Of a stretch of DNA of 64,000 bases, positions 38,689 to 49,083 are shown in pieces (the first letter of the stretch is position 1; each line of letters starts with the position of its first letter). Both the position numbers and the translations under genes were made by a program. The notes beneath the pieces were generated by a model. The model saw nothing but the letters and a program-made list of their open reading frames with translations. It was not told the origin of the DNA and made no database searches. This DNA is from Pseudoruegeria aquimaris (GTDB taxonomy: Bacteria > Pseudomonadota > Alphaproteobacteria > Rhodobacterales > Rhodobacteraceae): positions 62,001 through 126,000 of the forward strand of contig NZ_FWFQ01000003.1 in the NCBI RefSeq assembly GCF_900172235.1, written 5' to 3'.

Positions 38689-39429
38689 TCAGCCGCGCTC
38701 CTTCCAGCGCACCATCTGGCGCATCATCCCGTGGAACACCTGCACGTCGGCGCGGGTGAGCGGCATCCGGGACCAGAGGTTGCGCAGGTTCGTCTTCATG
38801 TTTTCGGCCTTGGCCTCCGGGAAGAAGAAGCCCGCCTCATCGAGGCGCTGCTCGTAGTGCTCCGCCAGCTTGGTGACCTCGTGGGCCTCGGCGAATTCCG
38901 TCTTCGCCATCTCCATCACCTCGGGGATGGCGTCCTCGGTCTGGCGGCGCCACTCGTAGGCGGTGAGCAGCACGCATTGGGCGAGGTTGAGCGAGGCGAA
39001 CTGCGGGTTGACGGGCACCGAGATGATGGCGTTGGCGCGGGCGACGTCCTCGTTTTCCAGCCCGGCGCGCTCGGGGCCGAAGAGCACGCCGACCTTCTTG
39101 CCCTCCGCGATCAGGGCGCGGGCGTGCGCCATGGCGCGCTCGGGCGTCATCACCGGTTTGGTGAGGCCGCGGGCTCGGGCGGTGGTGGCGAAGATGTAGT
39201 TGCAGTCGGCGATGGCGCCGTCGAGATCGTCATGAAGCTGCGCTTCGTCGAGCAGGCGGCCGGCGCCCGAGGCCATGGCCACGGCCTTCTGGTTGGGCCA
39301 GCCGTCGCGCGGGGCGACGATGCGCATGCGGTCCAGCCCGAAGTTCCACATGGCACGGGCGGCGCCGCCGATGTTCTCCCCCATCTGCGGGCGCACGAGG
39401 ATCATGGCGGGCTGGGGTGCGGGCGTCAT
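38689..39429 (-). CDS. trmJ: tRNA (cytidine/uridine-32-2'-O)-methyltransferase TrmJ
   Basis: 246 aa SPOUT-class methyltransferase modifying position 32 in tRNA anticodon loops. ILVRPQMGENIGGAARAMWNFGL is the N-terminal TrmJ motif, GVLFGPERAGLENEDVA and ISVPVNPQFASLNLAQCVLL are the knot motifs that bind SAM. A C-terminal helical region (residues about 175-246) completes the family layout. Divergent from the TfoX-like gene across 73 bp. Confidence 0.94.
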   Translation of the reverse strand: MTPAPQPAMILVRPQMGENIGGAARAMWNFGLDRMRIVAPRDGWPNQKAVAMASGAGRLLDEAQLHDDLDGAIADCNYIFATTARARGLTKPVMTPERAMAHARALIAEGKKVGVLFGPERAGLENEDVARANAIISVPVNPQFASLNLAQCVLLTAYEWRRQTEDAIPEVMEMAKTEFAEAHEVTKLAEHYEQRLDEAGFFFPEAKAENMKTNLRNLWSRMPLTRADVQVFHGMMRQMVRWKERG

Positions 39430-39502
39430 CTGTTCTGTTTCCTTGGCGTTGCGGGGCTGGCGCGTGATACGCTGCGGCTATCCGGAGATCAAGGAGCCGG
39501 AC

Positions 39503-39832
39503 ATGGCCTATGACGAGGGACTGGCCCAGCTGATGCGCGACGAGCTGGCCGGGCAGTCCGGCATAACGGAGAAGAAGATGTTCGGCGGGCTGTGCTTCCT
39601 GCTGAACGGCAACATGGTCTGCGGCGTGCATGCCGGCGGCGCGATGTTCCGGGTGGGCAAGGCGCGCGAGGCCGAGGCGCTGGCGATCCCGGGCGCGGCC
39701 CCGCTGTCTTTTACGGGGCGGCCGTTGGGGGGCATGATCGAAACCGACGCGGCCGCGCTCGGCGACGATGGCCGCCGGGGCCTCTGGATGGCATTGGCGC
39801 TGGCCCATGCATCGGCCCTGCCGCCGAAGTAG
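39503..39832 (+). CDS. TfoX/Sxy N-terminal domain protein
   Basis: 109 aa with AAGGAG before ATG 39503. MAYDEGLAQLMRDEL, EKKMFGGLCFLLNGNM and the central GAMFRVG are characteristic of the TfoX_N domain. In gammaproteobacteria TfoX/Sxy activates competence; stand-alone N domains in alphaproteobacteria have no proven role. The protein is short and complete. Confidence 0.88.
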   Translation: MAYDEGLAQLMRDELAGQSGITEKKMFGGLCFLLNGNMVCGVHAGGAMFRVGKAREAEALAIPGAAPLSFTGRPLGGMIETDAAALGDDGRRGLWMALALAHASALPPK

Positions 39833-39887
39833 CCAAGCCCCCGAAAGCGCGCTATAGGGGCGGCAAGACAAAGAAGGACTCCGCCAG

Positions 39888-40508
39888 ATGGCCGAAATCG
39901 AGCGCCCGCAGATCTACCTGATCACACCGCCTGAAATCGAACTTTCCACCTTTCCCGACGCCCTTGCCGGCGTGCTGGACGCCGAGGAGATCGCCTGCGT
40001 GCGCCTGGCGCTTGCCACCAAGGACGAAGACCGCCTCGCCCGCGCCGCCGACGCGGTGCGCGAAGTCTGCCACGCCCGCGACATCGCGCTGGTGATCGAA
40101 AGCCACGTGATGCTGGTGGAGCGGCTGGGCCTTGACGGGGTGCACCTCGTCGATGGCGGGCGCTCCCTGCGCAAGGTGCGCAAGGCCCTCGGCGGCGATG
40201 CCATCGTGGGCGCCTACTGCGGCGCTTCGCGGCACGACGGGCTCGTGGCCGGCGAGGCCGGGGCCGACTACGTGGCCTTCGGTCCCGTCGGCACCACGCC
40301 GCTGGGCGACGGCACCATCGCGGAGGCCGAGCTGTTCCAGTGGTGGAGCGAGATGATCGAGGTGCCCGTGGTCGCCGAGGGCGCGCTGACCGAAGACCTC
40401 GTGCGCAAGCTGGCCCCGATCACCGATTTCTTCGGCATCGGCGAGGAGATCTGGCGCAGCGACTCACCGGCCGCCGCCCTGCGCGCCCTCGTCGCCGAAA
40501 TGGGCTGA
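39888..40508 (+). CDS. Thiamine-phosphate-synthase-like protein with altered active site
   Basis: 206 aa ThiE/TenI-type TIM barrel (IYLITPPEIE, GLDGVHLVDGG, VGAYCGASRHDGLVAGEAGADYVAFGPVG, VVAEGALTED). Several ThiE substrate residues are not kept: the Q-x-R-x-K strand reads CVRLAL, the N-D pair reads IES, and the lysine after GPVGTT is missing. It may therefore be a ThiE paralogue with another role (for example TenI-like), despite likely being annotated as thiamine phosphate synthase. Convergent with olsA. Confidence 0.8.
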   Translation: MAEIERPQIYLITPPEIELSTFPDALAGVLDAEEIACVRLALATKDEDRLARAADAVREVCHARDIALVIESHVMLVERLGLDGVHLVDGGRSLRKVRKALGGDAIVGAYCGASRHDGLVAGEAGADYVAFGPVGTTPLGDGTIAEAELFQWWSEMIEVPVVAEGALTEDLVRKLAPITDFFGIGEEIWRSDSPAAALRALVAEMG

Positions 40509-40530
40509 GCCCGCGCGCCGGGCGCGGGCT
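40508..40530 (+). terminator. Hairpin after the thiE-like gene
   Basis: AGCCCGCGC at 40508-40516 pairs with GCGCGGGCT at 40522-40530 over a five-base loop; its first base is the last base of the thiE-like stop codon. No T-run follows, so this is only a possible terminator. Confidence 0.4.
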
Positions 40531-40546
40531 TCACGCGAGGCAGTCC

Positions 40547-41377
40547 TCACGCGAGATAGTCGTTGAAGCCCTGCCGCACGGCGGCCTCGCAATGGCGCGC
40601 CAATGCCTTGCGCCCCGGGAAATGGGAAACCTTCACCGGGGCGTGATAGATCACCTCCACGCTGCCCTGCCGCCGGGCCGCCAGCGTCTTCAATAGGTGG
40701 GTGGCGAAGTCCATGTCGCCCCACCAGCCGTAGAAGCGCGCATCCTCGCCCTCCGGCGCATGGTAGACGACGCTGACCGGCTGCACCCAGAGGATCTCCC
40801 GCAGACCGTCGGCGAAGAAGGCTTCGAAGAGCGTCGGCTTGAAGGGCAGCACCTGGCGGCCGTCCGTCGAAGTGCCCTCGGGAAAGAACAGCAGCTTGTG
40901 GCCCGCCTTGAGCCGCGCTTCGAAGATCTCCTTCTGGGCGCGCGCCTGCCTTGGGTCGCGGGTGATGAACACGGTGCCCGTCGCCCGCGCGAGCCAGCCG
41001 ATGCCGGGCCAGCCGGCCACTTCGGACTTGCTCACGAAATAGACGCGGTTGCGGGCGTTGAGGGTGAAGATGTCCAGCCAGGAGGCGTGGTTGGCCACCA
41101 CCGCCCCCTTCTGGCGCATCTGCGCGCCGACGGTGGCATAGCCCATGCCGAGAATGCGGAAGGCATTGCGGCAGACGAACTGCGTCACATAGGGCGTGAT
41201 CGGGCGCTCCACGCCGTAGAGCGGGCGCTCGATGAGGCGCAGCAGGAGCAGGATCAGCAGACCGCCGAAGGTCAGGGCGGCCAACGCCAGGCCACGCCAG
41301 GCCACGCGAAGCCAATCCTGCCACGCGAGCGGCGCGCCGGCCTGCGGCCGATCCTCGGAATTCCACGTCACGTTCAT
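40547..41377 (-). CDS. olsA: Lyso-ornithine lipid O-acyltransferase OlsA
   Basis: 276 aa PlsC-superfamily acyltransferase with a hydrophobic helix (LAALTFGGLLILLLLRLI), motif I NHASWLD (HX4D), VFITRDPRQA and FPEGTSTDG. Its tight coupling (ATGA) with OlsB identifies it as the second enzyme of ornithine-lipid synthesis, adding the second acyl chain to lyso-ornithine lipid. The 16 bp after the stop are an imperfect copy of the last 16 bp of the gene. Confidence 0.9.
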   Translation of the reverse strand: MNVTWNSEDRPQAGAPLAWQDWLRVAWRGLALAALTFGGLLILLLLRLIERPLYGVERPITPYVTQFVCRNAFRILGMGYATVGAQMRQKGAVVANHASWLDIFTLNARNRVYFVSKSEVAGWPGIGWLARATGTVFITRDPRQARAQKEIFEARLKAGHKLLFFPEGTSTDGRQVLPFKPTLFEAFFADGLREILWVQPVSVVYHAPEGEDARFYGWWGDMDFATHLLKTLAARRQGSVEVIYHAPVKVSHFPGRKALARHCEAAVRQGFNDYLA

Positions 41378-42153
41378 GCCCCGTGCTCCCGCGCGTAGAT
41401 GGCGCGCTGCCGGTCGTTCATCCGGGCCGTGTCCAGCACGAGGCAGACATCGGTGGTGTTGAAGGCGTGATCCACGTAGGCGCCCTCGCCCACGAAGCCG
41501 CCGAGCCGCAGGTAGGCCTTGATCAGCGCCGGCGTCGCCAGCATCGCGGCCTTGCGGTCGATCCCCGCCTCCGGCAGCAGATCCATCCGCTGGAAATGCC
41601 CGGGCCGCGCCCGCACCCGCAGATCCTCGGGCGCGAGGTGGCGGTGGTGCAGCAGCGACAGCGGCGCGGCCAGGGCCTGCACGTCCGTGCCGTGGAAGCT
41701 CGCCACACCGAAGAGCACTTCGATCCCGTGCCTGCGCACGTAGCCGGCCAGCCCGTTCCAGAGGTGATACATGCCGGTGCCGCCCCGGTAGGCCGGATGC
41801 AGGCAGGAGCGACCGAGCTCCAGCAGGCGCCGCCCCGAGGACTTCAGGACCTCGAGATCGTATTCATCCTCGCTGTAGAACCGCCCCACGGCGTCGAGCT
41901 TGTCGCTGCGCAGCAGGCGATAGACGCCGACAACACCGCCCGGCACCCCCTGCGGCGCCGCCGGATCGATCAGCAGCAGGTGATCGTAATGGGGATCGAA
42001 GGCATCCCGCTCCAGCCGGGCCTCGTGATCCACGAGCGCGCCGTCGCCGCCGAGCTCTTCCACGAAGACCTCGTAGCGCAGCCGCTGGGCGGCTTCGATG
42101 TCGGCGTCGTTTTCGGCCAGCCGAACGACGAATTTCTGTGCCTGCGAATACAT
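41374..42153 (-). CDS. olsB: L-ornithine N-alpha-acyltransferase OlsB
   Basis: 259 aa GNAT-like enzyme that acylates ornithine with a 3-hydroxy fatty acid from ACP, the first step to ornithine lipid. AAQRLRYEVFVEELGGDG, LLELGRSCLHPAYRGGTGMYHLW and VLFGVASFHGTD match the OlsB/hemolysin-like acyltransferase group. Ornithine lipids replace phospholipids when phosphate is scarce. A good promoter (42184-42212) lies just upstream, so olsBA is a two-gene operon. Confidence 0.93.
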   Translation of the reverse strand: MYSQAQKFVVRLAENDADIEAAQRLRYEVFVEELGGDGALVDHEARLERDAFDPHYDHLLLIDPAAPQGVPGGVVGVYRLLRSDKLDAVGRFYSEDEYDLEVLKSSGRRLLELGRSCLHPAYRGGTGMYHLWNGLAGYVRRHGIEVLFGVASFHGTDVQALAAPLSLLHHRHLAPEDLRVRARPGHFQRMDLLPEAGIDRKAAMLATPALIKAYLRLGGFVGEGAYVDHAFNTTDVCLVLDTARMNDRQRAIYAREHGA

Positions 42154-42183
42154 GGGCCCCGGCTATTTTGCAGCAGTGGGCGG

Positions 42184-42212
42184 GTTCTAGGGGCACGCCG
42201 GCGAAATTGCAA
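42184..42212 (-). promoter_or_regulatory. Predicted promoter of olsBA
   Basis: Minus strand TTGCAA (42212-42207), exact 17-bp spacer, TAGAAC (42189-42184). Start codon 30 bp downstream. No phosphate-type Pho box was apparent by eye. Confidence 0.5.
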
Positions 42213-42309
42213 CATTGCGCCCGGCGAGGGCTCATCCTAAGGTTGTTCTCGAGGCGTGATCCGATCCGCTTGCCCGTCACCGGCCCCGTCACCCTGCGTG
42301 GCCGTTCCG

Positions 42310-42501
42310 TTACTCGTACTGGATCAGAAGTTGCACCCGATGCCCGTCGATCACGACCTTTCCCATTTCCTGGAAATTCACGGTAATCCGCCCGTCGATG
42401 TTGGATTGCACCTGCCCCAGCCCCCAGTCGGGCTGCTGCGGATGGCGCACCAACATGCCGGGTTCGAGAAAATCGTTCGTGGTTCCCGTTTTGCCTGTCA
42501 C
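42310..42501 (-). CDS. DUF3553 small protein
   Basis: 63 aa. The start is GTG 42501 with AGAGGA eight bases upstream; an internal ATG would remove the conserved FLEPGMLVRHPQQPDWGLG. The rest, VQSNIDGRITVNFQEMGKVVIDG, matches DUF3553, which resembles the small SH3-like barrel found at the C terminus of some DNA helicases. Function of the free form is unknown. It starts four bases from the divergent chpT start. Confidence 0.82.
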   Translation of the reverse strand: MTGKTGTTNDFLEPGMLVRHPQQPDWGLGQVQSNIDGRITVNFQEMGKVVIDGHRVQLLIQYE

Positions 42502-42505
42502 AAGG

Positions 42506-43117
42506 ATGATCCTCTTGCCTGAACGCCTCACAGACGATCTCGCCGGCCTCGTCGGCGCGCGCATCTGCCATGACGTGATAAACCCTCTCGGCGCAATCGG
42601 AAACGGCCTTGAGCTGCTGCTGCTCACGCTCGACGCCCCCGCCCCGGAAGTCGAGCTTCTGGAGGCCTCGGTCCGGAACGCCCAGTCCCGCGTGAAATTC
42701 CTGCGTATCGCCTTCGGTCCGGCGCGCGATTCCGCACCGGTCGCAGCGCCCGAGATCCGCGCCATCATCGAAGGATTCACCACCGGCTCCCGGCACGAGA
42801 TCGCCTGGCGGATCGACGAGGATCTCGCCAGGAAACACCTGCGCCGCGCCTTCCTGATGCTGCTGTGCCTGCTGCCGGCGCTGCCGCGCGGCGGCCGACT
42901 CGTCGCCGACAGCGATGGCCGCAGCCTCGCCCTCACCGCCACGGGCCCCCGCGTCCTGCGCGAACCCGACCTGTGGGAGCCGATGCTGGCCGGCCGCCGC
43001 CCCGAGGCGCCCTCCGCGGCCACGGTGCAATTTGCCCTGCTGGCAGATGACATCGCCACCGAAGGCCTCTCACCGGAAGTCGAGGAGGCCGAGGAAAGGC
43101 TGCTGTTCCGCCTCTGA
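42506..43117 (+). CDS. chpT: Histidine phosphotransferase ChpT
   Basis: 203 aa phosphorelay protein, known in Caulobacter to pass phosphate from CckA to CtrA and CpdR. The H-box GARICHDVINPLGAIGNGLELL is clear, followed by a degenerate ATPase-like C-terminal domain. ATG 42506 is used; TTG 42515 (AAGGA eight bases upstream) is an alternative that would lose only three residues. In Rhodobacterales the CckA-ChpT-CtrA route controls motility and gene transfer agents. Neither ctrA nor cckA is in the window. Confidence 0.88.
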   Translation: MILLPERLTDDLAGLVGARICHDVINPLGAIGNGLELLLLTLDAPAPEVELLEASVRNAQSRVKFLRIAFGPARDSAPVAAPEIRAIIEGFTTGSRHEIAWRIDEDLARKHLRRAFLMLLCLLPALPRGGRLVADSDGRSLALTATGPRVLREPDLWEPMLAGRRPEAPSAATVQFALLADDIATEGLSPEVEEAEERLLFRL

Positions 43118-43129
43118 GCGCGGCGCCTT

Positions 43130-43200
43130 TCCTCTCGCGAAAAATACCTCGGGGGAGGCGCGCCGCAAGGCGCGGCGGGGGCAGAGCCCCCTGCCCGCCC
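43130..43200. repeat. Interspersed GC-rich repeat, orientation B
   Basis: Read on the minus strand: GGGGGCTCTGCCCCC, then GCCGCGCC..GGCGCGCC arms, then CCTCCCCCGAGGTATTTTTC and GAGAGGAAAGG. This matches the layout of the element at 38625-38687 in reverse. It fills the gap between chpT and proA and can form strong hairpins, so it may also act as a terminator. Confidence 0.45.
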
Positions 43201-43224
43201 CCGGCCACGCAGTGCAATCGCGGA

Positions 43225-44481
43225 TCAGCCGCGGATGGTGCCGTCGCCCGTCACCAGGTACTTGAAGCTCGTCAGCTGCTCGGCCCCCACCGGGCCGCGG
43301 GCGTGCATCTTGCCGGTTGCGATGCCGATCTCCGCCCCCATGCCGAACTCGCCGCCGTCGGCGAACTGGGTGGAGGCGTTTCGCATCAGGATGGCGCTGT
43401 CCAGCCGCGCGAAGAAACGAGCCGCGGCGGCGTCATCCTCGGTGAGAATGCAATCGGTGTGGTTGGAGCCGTATCTGCGGATATGGGCGATGGCCCCGTC
43501 GATGTCCTCGACCACTTTCGCCGCGATGATCATGTCGAGGAATTCCTTTCCGAAATCCTCCTCGCCGGCGGGGACGGAGCCAACAAGCCCTTCGCCGGCG
43601 CGCACTTCGACGCCGGCCTCCTTCAGCATGTCCACGAGCGCCTGGCCGAGGCCCGCGGCCACGTCCTTGTGGATCAGCAGGCATTCGGCAGCGCCGCAGA
43701 TCCCGGTGCGGCGGGTCTTGGCGTTCAGCACCACGGCCCTGGCCTTCTCCGGATCGGCCTTGGCGTCCACGTAGATGTGGCAGATGCCTTCGAGATGGGC
43801 GAAGACGGGCACGCGCGCCTCGCGCTGCACGAGGCCCACGAGCCCCTTGCCGCCGCGCGGCACGATCACGTCGATCGTGTCCACCATCTTCAGCATCTCC
43901 GCCACGGCGGCCCGGTCGCGGGTGGGCACGCGCAGGATGGCGTCCTCGGGCAGGCCGGCGGCGCGCAGCCCCTCCTGCAGACACGCGTGGATGGCGCCGG
44001 AAGAGTGGAAGCTCTCCGAGCCGCCGCGCAGGATCACCGCGTTGCCGGCCTTCAGGCAGAGCGCGCCGGCATCGGCCGTCACGTTGGGGCGGCTTTCGTA
44101 GATCACCCCGATCACGCCGAGCGGCGTGCGCACGCGCTGGATGTGCAGGCCCGATGCCATGTCCCACTCGGTGATGATTTCGCCGACCGGATCCTTCTGC
44201 TCGGCCACGGCGCGCAGCCCGTCGACGATGCCGCGGATCCGGGCCTCGTCCAGCATCAGGCGATCCATCATCGCCGGGCTGAGCCCCTTCTCGCGGCCGA
44301 ACTCCATGTCCTTGGCGTTGGCGGCGATGATCTCGCCCCGCCGCGCCCAGACGGCCTCGGCCGCGGCGATCAGCGCGGCGTGCTTGCGCTCGGCGGAGGC
44401 AAAGCCCAGTTCCGCCGCGGCGGCCTTCGCGCGGGCGCCGATGTCGGCCATCATTTCGGCGATGTTTTCCATGTCTTTCAT
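43225..44481 (-). CDS. proA: Gamma-glutamyl phosphate reductase
   Basis: 418 aa second enzyme of proline synthesis, reducing glutamyl-5-phosphate to the semialdehyde. [34 protein letters not shown] and the active-site cysteine in [13 protein letters not shown] are present. The start ATG 44481 follows CGAGGA. It lies downstream of proB on the same strand with a 69-bp gap; order obgE-proB-proA is common in alphaproteobacteria. Confidence 0.97.
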   Translation of the reverse strand: MKDMENIAEMMADIGARAKAAAAELGFASAERKHAALIAAAEAVWARRGEIIAANAKDMEFGREKGLSPAMMDRLMLDEARIRGIVDGLRAVAEQKDPVGEIITEWDMASGLHIQRVRTPLGVIGVIYESRPNVTADAGALCLKAGNAVILRGGSESFHSSGAIHACLQEGLRAAGLPEDAILRVPTRDRAAVAEMLKMVDTIDVIVPRGGKGLVGLVQREARVPVFAHLEGICHIYVDAKADPEKARAVVLNAKTRRTGICGAAECLLIHKDVAAGLGQALVDMLKEAGVEVRAGEGLVGSVPAGEEDFGKEFLDMIIAAKVVEDIDGAIAHIRRYGSNHTDCILTEDDAAAARFFARLDSAILMRNASTQFADGGEFGMGAEIGIATGKMHARGPVGAEQLTSFKYLVTGDGTIRG

Positions 44482-44550
44482 GGTGCGTGTTCCTCGTATC
44501 CTCGCGGCGCTCCGGGCCCGGCGGCGGCGTCTTTCCACGCGCGGCCCCGC

Positions 44551-46706
<2,156 letters not shown>

Positions 46707-46744
46707 TCATGGGGTGCGATAATTCAGAAAGGCAGCAGGCTCAA

Positions 46745-46774
46745 GCCTTTGCGGCGCAACGGCGCCGCAAAGGC
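46745..46774 (-). terminator. Long perfect hairpin between GNAT and obgE
   Basis: A perfect 13-bp stem (GCCTTTGCGGCGC with GCGCCGCAAAGGC) over a four-base loop. On the minus strand it lies 18 bp after the GNAT stop and is followed by TTGAGCCTGCTGCC, a poor T-run. Probably the transcript end of lysE-GNAT and an insulator before obgE. Confidence 0.5.
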
Positions 46775-46791
46775 CGAAATCACCGGCCGCC

Positions 46792-47331
46792 TCAGGCGAG
46801 TTTCTTCAGATATGTCCACGTGGGCACGTTCGCGCCACGGGCCACGGAGTAGGTTTCGGCATCGCCGATGTAGGCGAAGCCGGCATTGGTCAGCACGCGG
46901 GCGCTGGCCGGGTTGTCCTGGAAGACTTCCGCGAAGATCGTCTTGCAGTTCTGCGGATTCGCCGCGAGCAGCGCGGCGACGGCCTCGGAAGCAAGGCCGG
47001 TGTTCCAGAACAGCGGCGCCACCCAGTAGCCGATCACCGAACGCCCCTCGCCTTCCGGCTTGAGGCTGATGACGCCCTGCACCTCGGGCCCGCCGTGGGC
47101 GGTGCCGTCCATCACCCAGACGTCCTCGATCCTGTCATCCGCCGTGGAGCGGGTGATGAAGGCCTCGATGGCGCCGGGCGGCAGCGGATGCGGGATCGAA
47201 CGCGTGCCTTCCGCCACGCGGCGGTCGCCGGCATACATGGCCAGAAGCCCCGCATCCGAACGCCGCAACGGGCGCAGCGTGAAGCGCTCCGTTTCGATCA
47301 CGGGCTGATTGATGATCGCTTCGATTTTCAT
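46792..47331 (-). CDS. GNAT-family N-acetyltransferase
   Basis: 179 aa of the RimJ/RimL-like type. IETERFTLRPLRRSDAGLL starts the fold, VIGYWVAPLFWNTGLASEAVAALL carries the acetyl-CoA loop (in a relaxed form), and NPASARVLTNAGFAYIG is the typical final helix-strand. The substrate is unknown. The ATG overlaps the stop of the exporter gene (ATGA), so the enzyme may modify a compound that the exporter handles. Confidence 0.87.
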   Translation of the reverse strand: MKIEAIINQPVIETERFTLRPLRRSDAGLLAMYAGDRRVAEGTRSIPHPLPPGAIEAFITRSTADDRIEDVWVMDGTAHGGPEVQGVISLKPEGEGRSVIGYWVAPLFWNTGLASEAVAALLAANPQNCKTIFAEVFQDNPASARVLTNAGFAYIGDAETYSVARGANVPTWTYLKKLA

Positions 47332-47933
47332 GCCGTTCCTCCTCCGAAGAGCACGAAGAGAACGCTGGCCACGGTGAGGGCGGCCAATGTCCCCATGAGA
47401 TATCTTTCCGCCGGCGTGCCAGCGACACGTGCGGCGATGCGGTCCCCGCCCCAGGTCCAGATCGGGTGAAACACGAGCTGGCAGATACACAGACAGATGG
47501 CGATCGTCGCCGTCGCCTGCAAGGCGGGGGTGCCGGGGCTCACGAAGGCCGTGAACCCGGCGGTGATCATGGCCCAGGCCTTGGGGTTCAGCGGGTGCAC
47601 GAGCAGCCCCGCCCAGAAGCCAGGGGCCTTGCCGCTGGCCTCGCCCGGCGCGAGGCGCAGGTTCGCCACGCGCCAAGCCAGCCAGCAGATGTAGGCGGCG
47701 GAGACCCATTTCAGGCCTTCGAACACCCAGGGCACAGTTTCGGCCAGCCCCATGAGGCCGAGGCCGATCGGCCAGATGATGAGCTGCTTGCCCGCGACCA
47801 CGCCCAGCACGAAGGGCATCGCCGCCCTCAGCCCGTAGCGCGCACCGGTGGTCAGCAGCGCCATGTTGGCCGGGCCCGGCGTCGCCACCTGGCTCGCGGC
47901 AAACAGCAGGAAGGATCCCGTCGCGACGCCCAT
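47328..47933 (-). CDS. LysE/RhtB-family exporter
   Basis: 201 aa membrane protein with about six hydrophobic helices. ASQVATPGPANMALLTTGARYG is the family signature and LLVHPLNPKAWAMI the middle motif. These proteins export amino acids such as homoserine, threonine or lysine. The start ATG 47933 has GGAG five bases upstream; a TTG at 47954 would add seven residues. Coupled to the GNAT gene. It starts just past the rpmA terminator. Confidence 0.88.
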   Translation of the reverse strand: MGVATGSFLLFAASQVATPGPANMALLTTGARYGLRAAMPFVLGVVAGKQLIIWPIGLGLMGLAETVPWVFEGLKWVSAAYICWLAWRVANLRLAPGEASGKAPGFWAGLLVHPLNPKAWAMITAGFTAFVSPGTPALQATATIAICLCICQLVFHPIWTWGGDRIAARVAGTPAERYLMGTLAALTVASVLFVLFGGGTA

Positions 47934-47968
47934 CTGAACTCCAATCGGCTGCAAGGCAGCAATACATC

Positions 47969-47998
47969 AAAAAAGGGACCGGCGTTTCCGCCGATCCC
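47969..47998 (-). terminator. Terminator of rplU-rpmA
   Basis: Minus strand GGGATCGGCG-GAAA-CGCCGGTCCC followed by six T residues: a 10-bp stem with a GAAA tetraloop, 30 bp after the rpmA stop. Very convincing. Confidence 0.93.
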
Positions 47999-48027
47999 CT
48001 GAATATCTACCTTCAAAAGGTTTCGGC

Positions 48028-48297
48028 TTACTCAGCGGCCTCCGCCACCGGGAGGACCGAAATGAAGGTGCGGCCCTTGAGGCCCTTGTGGAAGGTGACC
48101 GTGCCCTCTTCTTTCGCGAAGATGGTGTGATCCTTGCCCATGCCCACGTTCTGGCCCGGCCAGAACTTGGTGCCGCGCTGACGCGCGATGATGTTGCCCG
48201 GAATGACGACTTCGCCACCGAACTTCTTCACACCAAGGCGGCGACCAGCGGAGTCGCGACCGTTACGGGATGAACCGCCTGCTTTTTTGTGTGCCAT
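48028..48297 (-). CDS. rpmA: 50S ribosomal protein L27
   Basis: 89 aa. [23 protein letters not shown] at the N terminus is the universal L27 tail that reaches the peptidyl-transferase centre; no N-terminal cleavage extension as in Firmicutes. It follows rplU by 11 bp and ends at a strong terminator. Confidence 0.97.
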   Translation of the reverse strand: MAHKKAGGSSRNGRDSAGRRLGVKKFGGEVVIPGNIIARQRGTKFWPGQNVGMGKDHTIFAKEEGTVTFHKGLKGRTFISVLPVAEAAE

Positions 48298-48308
48298 GCG
48301 TTCTCTCC

Positions 48309-48950
48309 TTAGCCTTTGGCCAGTTCTTTGGCCTGTTCGATCCAGCCTTCACGCTCGATGCGGCCCTTGAACGAGAGCTTCTCGTCGAACTCGGCAACGT
48401 CGGCTTCGGTCCAGGCGGCGATCTGCGCGAAGGACGTCACGCCGGCAGCGTGCAGCTTTTTCTCCAGGGCCGGTCCGACGCCGGAGAGCTTCTTCAGGTC
48501 ATCGGCACCGGCCGCGGCGGCGGGGGCTTCAGCCTTCTTTTCCGCTTTCTTCGCGGCTTTCTTGGGTGCCGGAGCGGCAGCCTCGACAGCAGCGGCGGAG
48601 ACGGAACCCGCGCCGATGGCGGCTTTCACGCCGGATTTCTCGGCGCCGGATTCCAGGATGTCGGTCACGCGGACCAGCGTCAGTTGCTGACGGTGGCCCT
48701 TGGTGCGCTTGGAGGAGTGCTTCCGGCGACGCTTGACGAAGTGGATGACTTTCTCACCCTTGATCTGGTCGATCACTTCGGCCTGCACGGCAGCACCTTC
48801 GACGGTGGGCGTGCCAACCTTGGCGCCGACCATCAGAATCTCGTTGAATTGAACTTTCTCGCCAGCATCTGCAGCCAGTTTCTCAACGCGCAGAACGTCA
48901 CCGCTCTGAACCTTGTACTGTTTGCCGCCGGTCTTCAGAACCGCAAACAT
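48309..48950 (-). CDS. rplU: 50S ribosomal protein L21 with a helix-hairpin-helix extension
   Basis: 213 aa, twice the usual 103. Residues 1 to about 104 are L21 ([38 protein letters not shown]). A Lys/Ala-rich linker ([14 protein letters not shown]) then leads to a compact domain ([32 protein letters not shown]) that looks like the helix-hairpin-helix repeats that bind nucleic acid. Such extended L21 is seen in Rhodobacterales, but its job is not established. The leader upstream is long (about 125 nt). Confidence 0.95.
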   Translation of the reverse strand: MFAVLKTGGKQYKVQSGDVLRVEKLAADAGEKVQFNEILMVGAKVGTPTVEGAAVQAEVIDQIKGEKVIHFVKRRRKHSSKRTKGHRQQLTLVRVTDILESGAEKSGVKAAIGAGSVSAAAVEAAAPAPKKAAKKAEKKAEAPAAAAGADDLKKLSGVGPALEKKLHAAGVTSFAQIAAWTEADVAEFDEKLSFKGRIEREGWIEQAKELAKG

Positions 48951-49083
48951 GTGCTTTTCCTTCGTATCCCGCGTCCTTCGGCCCCGAAATCAGGTGTTTC
49001 GGCGTTTGGTGCCTGCGAACGGCGCGCCCATCTCGGGGCGTGATTCACCATAGCCCGCGCGCCACATGCCCGCAGGAAGCGCG

